Positions 52,321-59,255 of a DNA stretch of 64,000 bases are shown here, one piece after another. Origin of the DNA: JAEUIT01 sp034439815 (GTDB taxonomy: Bacteria > Planctomycetota > Phycisphaerae > Phycisphaerales > SM1A02); NCBI GenBank assembly GCA_034439815.1, contig JAWXBD010000091.1, positions 10,754 through 74,753 on the forward strand. The letters are read 5' to 3'. The notes under the pieces were generated by a model that did not search any database, had not been told where the DNA came from, and saw only the letters and a list, made by a program, of their open reading frames with translations. A program made the position numbers and the translations under genes. Within the stretch, counting starts at the first letter, position 1; each line of letters begins with the position of its first letter.

Positions 52321-54804
52321 TTACGGAGCGGCTTGCCATTGACTCGCATCGATGAAGTAATCCGACGGGCACAGATAGATCTGTACGCTCAGTGGCGCTT
52401 GGTTCAGAAGCGAATCACCCAGCAGTGTCCGCACTGCGCTCGCCGTGGCTTTCACCAGGTCATAGCGAGCCTGCACAAGCGGCGCGATCGGATCGTCGCC
52501 GTCGAAGGGTGCTGAGTCCCCATGCTCCTCCACGTACCGATCGCGCAGCTGTCCACGCTTTGTCACTTGCTCCGGCCGCTCCCAATCGTCGAGAGCTACA
52601 ACGGTGCGCTGCTGAAGCTCAGCTTGAGCTTGCAGATAGCGATTGCGAAGGATGCCGAGCTCGTCTGTCTGCTCCGCCGTTAGAAATGCGGAGCATTGTG
52701 GTGACTGCAGTTCGTCGAGCGCCCATTCGACCATGGTCGGCACGTACAGGATCGGGTACTTCGCGCGGTTGAAGGCGGTCATCAATCGCTCGCGATTCTC
52801 GTTCTCAAGGTCGGCCGCAAATGTACGCACGGCGCGCTCATTGATGTCGGGGATCGTCCGCCCAAGTGTTGCCCAGTCACGATGGGCTTGCTCGCTTTGC
52901 TTCTGCATTCGCGCGGTCGCTGGCTTCAGGCGCGCCGTGGAGTTTGTCAGCATGCGCCAGAAGATCTCACCGTATCGTTCTTCGATCTGCTCGAGCGCCT
53001 TGTTCAGCTCGTCCACGTACGCGCGGCGCGGCGCGGCGAGCGCCTCGCGCTCGCTTGCGCTGAGCGGCAGCGACGCGAGCAACGGCAGCAGATCCATGGA
53101 CGATCGCGCTTTCCAGTACTGTCCGACCTGCGGCAGTACACGTTCGCGGCGGAGCGCTATGCAGTGCTCTTCCCAGCGGTCGGCTTCCGGAGGGTTGAGC
53201 AGCGAGAGCACATCGGCATCGAACTGCCGTTCGAGTCGTCGACGCACGTCGTTCGATCGAAAGTGCGCGGCGTGCTCTCCGAAATCATTGCCGTAGTCGA
53301 GCCACGGATTCCCATCGGGATGCGCCTTCGTGAAGGCATCCCCCTCGGCGGAGGACTTGGCCATGTCGTCGTCGAAGCGTGCTCGGGCAAGCGAGTACTC
53401 GGCCGCAAGCGCTTCGCGAAGCGCCTCGACCGCCAGGCGTGTCGACGGCGGGAGCGTACTGAAGCGTGCTTGCAGCGGCGCGTCGGCATGGAACGGCATG
53501 AAGAGAGGGGCAACCTGCGACTCACAGTCCGTCGCCGGTATGCCTTCGTCGTCGTCAGGCGTCGCGGCGGCAATCGGAACGTCGATGGCGGGTGTGATGC
53601 TGCGGCCCATCACGCTGTCGATCGCACGCGCGAAAACCCGCGCCGACCCGTGCCATGTGTGCAGTGCGTCCTTGAACGCTGCGTCCGTCGCATCGGCAGC
53701 GGATGCTTCCGACTTCGACAGTTCCTGCAGTTCCGGTGTGCGGACGGCCGCGTACGCCCATGCACGATGCAGATGTTCCCAATGCGATGCTGACAGTGTT
53801 CGGTCGTACAACGGTGCCAGCGTTGCGATCGCCGCGGTTGCTGCGCGATCGAAGCGTGTCTGGATGTCCACCAGGCCTTCGCGCTGCGCGTCCGTCAGGT
53901 CTGCGGCCATCATGGCCGACCGAACCAGCGGCTCGATTGCCCCGGCTCCCGTGAACATGAACGGATACAGCGAGCGTTCGACGGCAGCGCGCAGCTGAGA
54001 GAACTGCTCCTCAATCAGCAGCGGCTGCAGCTGCCGTAGTGTGTGGTGCGTAGCTTCACGCAGAAGGGGAGTCTCCTCCTCTAGGCGCGCAAAGAGCTGC
54101 ACGATCGGCTCGAGCTTCTGCGGCAGGTCGGGAGTCTGGTCGACCCGCGCTTCCTGGATCAGCGTGCGATAAGGGAAGTAGCTCGCTTTGTGGAGGTACG
54201 TCCGGCGATCCTTGCGACGGAGCCGCGTGTCGAACTCGCGCGCGTGCTCGTCCAGAATCACCGCGACATCCGCCTGCGCCGCTGCTGCGGGATCAATTGC
54301 ATGAAGGAGCGCGGCGATGTCGGCAAGCGGAACGCTGGCGCAGACGATGGCTTCGCGCAGCTGGGCGTACTCCAGCGCGTCAATCGCGGACATCTCCGAG
54401 GATGCCAGTGAACGGAGATGTGCGAAGAAGTCGCGGTTGGCATCGCGCGCCCCGATCTGCCAGCGCAGTTCGACGGAACAAAGGACATTCTCCATTTCCC
54501 CATTGAATGCCGTGTTGCGCGCCAGATCCCGCTGGTGATATGTCCAGTCGATCGTGCGTTCGTTCGCGATCCGTGCGTGCTCAAACTGCAGTCGGTAGTC
54601 GTCGTACAGTGCGGTGCACATCTCCGGCGCTACGCCACTGCGCGTGAGCGCAGCCGATACGTCTCGGCACGTGCTTCGACGAACGAGGAGATCACTGTCG
54701 GAAAGCAGCTGCTGCGCAGTGGCGTCGGTGGTTGCGAATGTGGCAAGCGCGACCCCGATCGACCACAGGAGCTTTCGCAATGGGAAGCATGCGCGCTGCA
54801 TCAT
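52321..54804 (-). CDS. large exported helical protein of unknown function
   Basis: The 827-residue protein has a probable signal peptide (MMQRACFPLRKLLWSIGVAL, cleavage near ATTDATAQQ). The rest is rich in Glu, Arg, Ala and Leu and almost entirely helical, with repeated segments such as LLSDSDLLVRRSTCRDVSAA and LSQLRAAVERSLYPFM. No enzymatic motif is seen. A TACGAT -10 box ends 8 nt before ATG 54804, and this box lies inside the last codons of a truncated copy of the same gene. The C-terminal block PLSVQIYLCPSDYF is shared with that copy. Low-complexity helical exported proteins of this kind are common but uncharacterised in planctomycetes. Confidence 0.7.
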   Translation of the reverse strand: MMQRACFPLRKLLWSIGVALATFATTDATAQQLLSDSDLLVRRSTCRDVSAALTRSGVAPEMCTALYDDYRLQFEHARIANERTIDWTYHQRDLARNTAFNGEMENVLCSVELRWQIGARDANRDFFAHLRSLASSEMSAIDALEYAQLREAIVCASVPLADIAALLHAIDPAAAAQADVAVILDEHAREFDTRLRRKDRRTYLHKASYFPYRTLIQEARVDQTPDLPQKLEPIVQLFARLEEETPLLREATHHTLRQLQPLLIEEQFSQLRAAVERSLYPFMFTGAGAIEPLVRSAMMAADLTDAQREGLVDIQTRFDRAATAAIATLAPLYDRTLSASHWEHLHRAWAYAAVRTPELQELSKSEASAADATDAAFKDALHTWHGSARVFARAIDSVMGRSITPAIDVPIAAATPDDDEGIPATDCESQVAPLFMPFHADAPLQARFSTLPPSTRLAVEALREALAAEYSLARARFDDDMAKSSAEGDAFTKAHPDGNPWLDYGNDFGEHAAHFRSNDVRRRLERQFDADVLSLLNPPEADRWEEHCIALRRERVLPQVGQYWKARSSMDLLPLLASLPLSASEREALAAPRRAYVDELNKALEQIEERYGEIFWRMLTNSTARLKPATARMQKQSEQAHRDWATLGRTIPDINERAVRTFAADLENENRERLMTAFNRAKYPILYVPTMVEWALDELQSPQCSAFLTAEQTDELGILRNRYLQAQAELQQRTVVALDDWERPEQVTKRGQLRDRYVEEHGDSAPFDGDDPIAPLVQARYDLVKATASAVRTLLGDSLLNQAPLSVQIYLCPSDYFIDASQWQAAP

Positions 54805-55010
54805 CGAACGTCATCGTAATGCAGCATCTGACCCTGCAAGAAGTAATCCGGCGGACAAAAGTAGATCTGCACGCTCAGCGGAGTACTCGTGAGCGCCGCT
54901 CCTCCGAGCAGAGCCCGGATGCTGCCCGCCGTGTGCCTCACCAGGTCGTAGCGAGCGAGTACCAGCGGCGCGATCGGATGGTTGCTGTCGAACAGGTGCC
55001 CGCATGTGGA
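54801..55010 (-). pseudogene. truncated tandem copy of the adjacent 827-residue protein gene
   Basis: On the minus strand, 54801 to about 55000 encodes PIAPLVLARYDLVRHTAGSI, then RALLGG and TPLSVQIYFCPPDYF before a stop. The intact neighbour ends with PIAPLVQARYDLVKATASAV, then RTLLGD and APLSVQIYLCPSDYF. Only about 60-65 C-terminal codons remain. No start codon or ribosome site fits; upstream the frame runs antisense-free into the end of pcp. This is the residue of a tandem duplication whose upstream copy has lost its 5' part. Confidence 0.75.
54813..54818 (-). promoter_or_regulatory. -10 box of leaderless promoter (TACGAT) for the 827-residue protein gene
   Basis: TACGAT ends 8 nt before ATG 54804 on the minus strand. 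It is formed by the final tyrosine and aspartate codons of the truncated upstream copy. Confidence 0.5.
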
Positions 55011-55015
55011 AGCAG

Positions 55016-55687
55016 TCACACCGCGCGAATCCGCTTGCGCTTCGCGTTCGTCCGAGGTTTGGTTGATTGCGCTGAATCCACGAGTGCGCGCAGCGCAGCG
55101 CGCAGTGCCATGACCGTGGTCTCGATCGGCATCGACGCCCGCTCGCGCCCGCTTGCGACCACCTGCGCGGGCAGCGGCGGCAGATGGATGAAGCCGGCCG
55201 GCACGAGCGGTCCGCGCGTCACCGTTTCGTGAAGCAGCGAGTACATCACTTCGTTGCATAAGAATGTGCCGGCGCTCATCGACAGCTCGGCGGGAATGCC
55301 GATGTCCCGGATCGCCATGCTCATGGCGCGCACGGGCAGCGTCGCGAAGTATGCCGCAGGACCGTCGTTCACGACAGGTTCGTCGATGACGGTTATGCCC
55401 TTGTTGTCCGCGATGCGATAGTCGCAGAGGTTTGCCGCGAGCCGCTCGATCGTGACGCAGGCGGCTTTGCCGGACTCGCCGAGACAGACGACGGCATCCG
55501 GCTTCGTCCGACGAACCGCGCTCAGCAGCCGGCGCGAGGCCTGTCCGCTGACGACAGGAAGTATCGCCGTTGTGATCTTCGCGCCCGTGATCCGCATCGA
55601 CTTCAGACAGTGCACAGCCTCGGCGGACGGATTGATGTCGCTTCCGCCAAACGGTTCGAACCCGGTGATGAGAATCGTGAAGGGCAT
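55016..55687 (-). CDS. pcp: pyroglutamyl-peptidase I
   Basis: Pcp removes N-terminal pyroglutamate; it is a C15 cysteine peptidase with a Glu-Cys-His triad. The 223-residue product begins MPFTILITGFEPFGGSDINP, the family start. It has the catalytic Glu in VCLGESGKAACVTIERLAAN, Cys in AELSMSAGTFLCNEVMY and His in AGFIHLPPLP. The C-terminal 25 residues are basic and extend the family's usual end. It diverges from the NrtR-like regulator gene across an 81-nt region with a palindrome. Confidence 0.92.
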   Translation of the reverse strand: MPFTILITGFEPFGGSDINPSAEAVHCLKSMRITGAKITTAILPVVSGQASRRLLSAVRRTKPDAVVCLGESGKAACVTIERLAANLCDYRIADNKGITVIDEPVVNDGPAAYFATLPVRAMSMAIRDIGIPAELSMSAGTFLCNEVMYSLLHETVTRGPLVPAGFIHLPPLPAQVVASGRERASMPIETTVMALRAALRALVDSAQSTKPRTNAKRKRIRAV

Positions 55688-55729
55688 TCAGCGCGTCTCG
55701 CTTTCGCTTGAACGCTGCGACGTTCGTGA

Positions 55730-55764
55730 CGATTTGACTCGATCGACGTGATCAGGTCAAATCG
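55730..55764. promoter_or_regulatory. palindromic operator candidate between pcp and the NrtR-like regulator gene
   Basis: CGATTTGAC (55730-55738) and GTCAAATCG (55756-55764) are perfect inverted repeats 17 nt apart. The spacer contains the smaller palindromes TCGATCGA and TGATCA. The right arm ends 4 nt before the ATG of the regulator gene, a position suited to autorepression. Confidence 0.5.
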
Positions 55765-55768
55765 AATC

Positions 55769-56506
55769 ATGCCCGCTGTCGTTGTCGTGTGCGTCGCCTT
55801 TCGGCTTCTGCGTGACGAGCTCTGTGTGTGGCTCGCGTCAGCAGCGAGCGGAATGGCGCTGCCGCAGCGCGACGTGGGCGATCGTGAATCGGACGATGAC
55901 GCCATGCGCGAGCTCATCGGACCATTGCCATTTGCGCGCGACGTGGTGCGGCGCGAGCAATGCGCACTGTGCACCGCACCAGATCGCGTGGACCATCGGC
56001 GCGAGATCGCGATCGTCTCGTGGGCGGTTGTTCGGGCAGCGCATCGCGGCGAGGAGGCATCGGAGAGCCGCGGATCGTGGCAGGCGATCGAACGGCTCCC
56101 TTTGATGGTCGCCGACCACGCCGGGATCGTGCAAGCCGCGAAACGGGCTCTGGACGGCCAGATCCTGAATGATCCCGTCACCCGCCGTGTGCTCCCTCGC
56201 CACCTGCTGCGGGCTGCTGCTGATGCGATCGGCATCGGGCCTGCGACCGCCACTGCTCAGCCGGCGTTGTTTGGGCTGCTGCCCGACCCGTTCCCGCTTT
56301 CAGCCATTCGCCGTTTTTATGAGCGTCTGCTGACGGCGCCTATCGATCGCGGCAATTTTCGCCGCAAGCTAGTCGAACTGCGTCCCACCGGTATATTGAA
56401 GGAATTACCAATTTTTCAGCGTGGAGTCCGCCACCGGGCCGCCCAGCTGTTTACCTTCGATGCTCAGGCTTGGGAACAATGGGCGTCGAACAACGAGCCC
56501 GACTGA
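55769..56506 (+). CDS. NrtR-like Nudix-related transcriptional regulator
   Basis: The 245-residue protein has a degenerate N-terminal Nudix-like domain (VVVVCVAFRLLRDELCVWLA, DAMRELIGPLPFARD) in which no Nudix box (GX5EX7REUXEE) is visible. A C-terminal winged helix follows with LPDPFPLSAIRRFYERLLTA and PIDRGNFRRKLVELRP, as in NrtR regulators of NAD metabolism. In NrtR the Nudix domain has become a ligand sensor, often for ADP-ribose. Here the ligand and regulon are unknown. A palindrome ends 4 nt before the ATG, suggesting autoregulation and perhaps control of divergent pcp. Confidence 0.75.
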   Translation: MPAVVVVCVAFRLLRDELCVWLASAASGMALPQRDVGDRESDDDAMRELIGPLPFARDVVRREQCALCTAPDRVDHRREIAIVSWAVVRAAHRGEEASESRGSWQAIERLPLMVADHAGIVQAAKRALDGQILNDPVTRRVLPRHLLRAAADAIGIGPATATAQPALFGLLPDPFPLSAIRRFYERLLTAPIDRGNFRRKLVELRPTGILKELPIFQRGVRHRAAQLFTFDAQAWEQWASNNEPD

Positions 56507-56613
56507 GCCGCACTCTGCACCCTCCCGATTTCGTGCGCTCGCGCCATTCCACGGCCCCTCTCCATGCAGGGCGAGCCGAGGCCGAAGCCGTGTTGCCGAA
56601 CTGACTTTCACCG

Positions 56614-57234
56614 ATGCGCGAACAGCATTACACCCTCGCTCAAGCCAAAGCACGCGGCGTCTTTTGTCTTGAGACCGACTGGACTGACATCACGCGTGCG
56701 CCGACCGTCGAGCCGCTGCTCGAGCTGCTCGGGCGCTCGCCGCTGCGCATTCCATTCATTCATCGCAACGTCGTCACGCGCGATGCGCTCTTGCATTATC
56801 TCGACAAGTGGACACAGCGCCGTCACGATGACTATCCAATTCTGTACATCGGATTCCACGGCATCGAGGGCGAAGTGCAGTTCGGCGATCTGCGGCGCAA
56901 GAGCAGCCACATGTCGATCGATGAACTGGAAGACCATCTCGAGGGGCGCTGCGGACGTCGCGTGATTCACTTCTCGTCCTGTCGCACGCTCTTCATGCAG
57001 GAGCGGCGCATTCAGAAGTTTCTCACTGCGACTGGCGCCATCGCCATCAGCGGCTATGGCCGCGACATCGACTGGATCCGCTCGGCCGTGTTCGACATGG
57101 CACTGCTCGCTTCGATGCAGCAGAACGTGTTCACGGCGTCGGGGCTGCGCGCGGTCCGACTGCGCACGTTGCGGCGCTACAAGCATGAGGCGAATGCGCT
57201 GAAGTTCCGCATGGTGATTCGCGGCGGCAATTGA
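56614..57234 (+). CDS. small protein with caspase-like His/Cys dyad signature
   Basis: The 206-residue protein has no signal peptide. DYPILYIGFHGIEGEVQFGD carries a His-Gly pair (His82) at the end of a hydrophobic strand. About 40 residues later RRVIHFSSCRTLFMQ carries a Ser-Cys pair after another strand (Cys123). AIAISGYGRDIDWIRSAVFD follows, where caspase-like proteins recognise substrate. The HG...SC strand order is that of the clan CD/CHAT/caspase fold. No partner domain is present, and neighbours (NrtR-like regulator, ThuA protein) give no clear context. Protease activity is an inference from two residues and spacing. Confidence 0.6.
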   Translation: MREQHYTLAQAKARGVFCLETDWTDITRAPTVEPLLELLGRSPLRIPFIHRNVVTRDALLHYLDKWTQRRHDDYPILYIGFHGIEGEVQFGDLRRKSSHMSIDELEDHLEGRCGRRVIHFSSCRTLFMQERRIQKFLTATGAIAISGYGRDIDWIRSAVFDMALLASMQQNVFTASGLRAVRLRTLRRYKHEANALKFRMVIRGGN

Positions 57235-57260
57235 ACGGTTTTGCGCCGTACGGCGCGAGG

Positions 57261-57266
57261 TACGAT
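57261..57266 (+). promoter_or_regulatory. -10 box of leaderless ThuA-gene promoter (TACGAT)
   Basis: TACGAT ends 6 nt before ATG 57273. The same hexamer precedes the 827-residue protein gene. Confidence 0.5.
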
Positions 57267-57272
57267 GCGGCC

Positions 57273-58796
57273 ATGACTCGCACCGCGTTTCTGTCGTCGC
57301 TCTTTCTGCTGGGCGCGGTCGCTTTCGTTGCCGGTCAATCGGCTGGCACGCAGGCAGAAGCGCCGAAAGTCCCGGCGCCCCGCGCGAACGCCCCGCGCAT
57401 CTTGGTGTTCACGAAGACCGCCGGTTTTCGTCACGATTCCATTCCGCAAGGGATCGCATGTGTGCGTGAGCTGGCGCTGGAAGCTGAGAAAACGCTGTTC
57501 GACGTCGACGCGACCGAAGACTCGGACGCGTTCACCATGGAGAATCTCGCAAAGTACCGCGCGGTGGTCTTTCTCTCGACGAGCGGTGACATCTTGGACG
57601 AGGCGCAGCAGGCAGCGTTCGAAGCGTGGGTGAAGGCCGGCGGCGGATACGTCGGTATTCACGCGGCCGCGGACACAGAGCACACGTGGCCGTTCTACGG
57701 CGAACTGGTCGGCGCATGGTTCCGCACACATCCGCCGGTGCAAAAAGCGACTGTCGTCGTCGAAGACCGCAATCACCCGTCGACGTCGATGCTGCCCGAA
57801 CGGTGGGAGCGCACCGACGAGTGGTACGTGTGGAAGGAGAACCCGCGCGGCAGCGTGCATGTCCTCGCGAGTCTCGACGAGTCGACGTACAACGCCGCCG
57901 AAGCGGCGGCGATGGGCGATCATCCGATTGCGTGGTGTCACGATGTCGGCAAGGGACGCTCGTGGTACACGGGCGGCGGCCACACGAAAGAGAGCTTCCA
58001 AGAGCCGCTCTTCCGGATGCACATTCTCGGCGGCATCAAGTGGGCGCTACGGCTCGATCCGAATGACGTGCCGACGCCATTGCCAACGCCGAAGCCGCCG
58101 CAGCCGAAGTCCGACCCGAGCAAGTCCGACCCGAGCAAGGGTGACCGCTGTCGCATCCGGCGCCGGAGTAAGCGCTCCGCAAAGAGCCCGTCCGACCGGC
58201 CGTCCCCTCCGGCGGCCGATCGGCTGGGTTTTCTTTCCCGTCAACGCTCTCCATCGGTCGCCTTTGAAGGAGCGACGCGCGGAAACCAAGCGAAGATGCG
58301 GAATGCGCACTTGGTCGACTGCAGATGCCGTCGAGATTGCGCAGACCGATACGCCGCCTATACGCGAGTCCACAGTCCGGTCGAGCGATCAGCGACGAGA
58401 TTGAGAATCGTGCGGTTGCCGCGCCGAACGCGAGCCATGACGTTGGCCGATTCGCATCGGACATCGCGCGGACGAATGGAGAAGCCGCTCGCAGGAATGC
58501 GCAGGAGCGCCGGCGGCAATGGCGGAAGTGATTCGACCGGACACGCGGCGCATCGCGCCACGAAGTGCGTAACGATCGCGGCAATGAACGCGCGGGCTGT
58601 TTCGAGATCTCTGCACTGGGCCCACACGGCGCTTCCGGCACTGCGCTGCGGACAGGTCTGCATCACCACGCTCGCACGCAGATCGGCATCGAGCGGAACC
58701 TGGCCGGACAGGATGGCCTGTTCGAGCGCGAACGCGTCGGTCGCGTCGAGCGGTCCGTCAATGCGGGCAATGGTCCAGCGCCGCTCGCCGAGCTGA
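57273..58796 (+). CDS. exported ThuA-domain protein (C-terminal frame doubtful)
   Basis: A signal peptide (MTRTAFLSSLFLLGAVAFVA) is followed by a ThuA-like glutamine-amidotransferase-fold domain, residues about 45-265: ILVFTKTAGFRHDSIPQGI, AFEAWVKAGGGYVGIHAAAD, TDEWYVWKENPRGSVHVLAS, HPIAWCHDVGKGRSWYTGGG and FRMHILGGIKWALRLD. ThuA proteins occur widely in planctomycetes and act on sugars. After a Pro/Lys linker with two copies of KSDPS, the frame continues open to 58796. There it overlaps by 439 nt a better-looking minus-strand gene, and a hairpin terminator sits inside it at 58187-58236. The authentic protein probably ends near 58145, which implies a frame change or an assembly error. Confidence 0.65.
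   Translation: MTRTAFLSSLFLLGAVAFVAGQSAGTQAEAPKVPAPRANAPRILVFTKTAGFRHDSIPQGIACVRELALEAEKTLFDVDATEDSDAFTMENLAKYRAVVFLSTSGDILDEAQQAAFEAWVKAGGGYVGIHAAADTEHTWPFYGELVGAWFRTHPPVQKATVVVEDRNHPSTSMLPERWERTDEWYVWKENPRGSVHVLASLDESTYNAAEAAAMGDHPIAWCHDVGKGRSWYTGGGHTKESFQEPLFRMHILGGIKWALRLDPNDVPTPLPTPKPPQPKSDPSKSDPSKGDRCRIRRRSKRSAKSPSDRPSPPAADRLGFLSRQRSPSVAFEGATRGNQAKMRNAHLVDCRCRRDCADRYAAYTRVHSPVERSATRLRIVRLPRRTRAMTLADSHRTSRGRMEKPLAGMRRSAGGNGGSDSTGHAAHRATKCVTIAAMNARAVSRSLHWAHTALPALRCGQVCITTLARRSASSGTWPDRMACSSANASVASSGPSMRAMVQRRSPS
58187..58236 (+). terminator. hairpin terminator after the ThuA domain
   Basis: Imperfect arms CCC-CCGA-CGGCCG (58187-58202) and CGGCCG-TCGG-GGG (58213-58228), interrupted by two small mismatched loops, are followed by TTTTCTTT. 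It points to the end of the ThuA transcript well before the end of the open frame. Confidence 0.65.
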
Positions 58797-59128
58797 TGCA
58801 GGGACCGCAGGGTGGAGTCGTCGATGCGCACACTTCGTCCGAGCGTCTCTCGTTCCAGGAGATCGCGCCAGGCGCGGGGAAGCCGACTGGTGCGCGGAGT
58901 CACGGTTCGGCAGGCGTCGACCAGTAACGTTGATGACAGCGGCGACGTAACGCGGCCGAGAACTGCGATCGCGGTCGCGAGCGGACAGGGCGATAGCTCG
59001 ACGGTGGGATAGCCGTGAATGTCGTCCGCGGGCTCATGGTGGAGCCGCACGCGCAGCGGGGGACTTCGGAGCGTCTCGCACGAGACGCTGCCTGAGAAGG
59101 CTGAGGGATGGGAGCGGCGGCGCTCCAT
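58358..59128 (-). CDS. hypothetical protein, 256 residues
   Basis: The family was not recognised. The protein is soluble, with an alanine- and arginine-rich alpha/beta-like composition: LATAIAVLGRVTSPLSSTLL, RRWTIARIDGPLDATDAFAL, LETARAFIAAIVTHFVARC and FSIRPRDVRCESANVMARVR. Two cysteines in CAAC (CPVES follows) may matter. ATG 59128 has CAGGAAA as ribosome site; the frame is also open to ATG 59203. Codon usage looks better than in the plus-strand frame that overlaps it. It is divergent from the DEAD-box helicase. Confidence 0.6.
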   Translation of the reverse strand: MERRRSHPSAFSGSVSCETLRSPPLRVRLHHEPADDIHGYPTVELSPCPLATAIAVLGRVTSPLSSTLLVDACRTVTPRTSRLPRAWRDLLERETLGRSVRIDDSTLRSLHQLGERRWTIARIDGPLDATDAFALEQAILSGQVPLDADLRASVVMQTCPQRSAGSAVWAQCRDLETARAFIAAIVTHFVARCAACPVESLPPLPPALLRIPASGFSIRPRDVRCESANVMARVRRGNRTILNLVADRSTGLWTRV

Positions 59129-59242
59129 CAGAGGGGTTTCCTGCGGTTGTTCCGTGTTCCGCGGCGGGCATTCGTGCCTGCAGCGACAGACGGGGGTTGT
59201 CATCGGACGAATCGGCCGCGTGATTCATTCGGAGGCACGCCG

Positions 59243-59248
59243 TATCCT
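59243..59248 (+). promoter_or_regulatory. -10 box of leaderless helicase promoter (TATCCT)
   Basis: TATCCT ends 7 nt before ATG 59256, which fixes the helicase start well downstream of the long open frame. Confidence 0.5.
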
Positions 59249-59255
59249 TGCATCA

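Noticed and set aside
55640..55660. GGTTCGAA resembling a tRNA T-arm
   Set aside because: It encodes the conserved GFEPFGG start of pcp on the other strand; no acceptor stem or anticodon arm around it.
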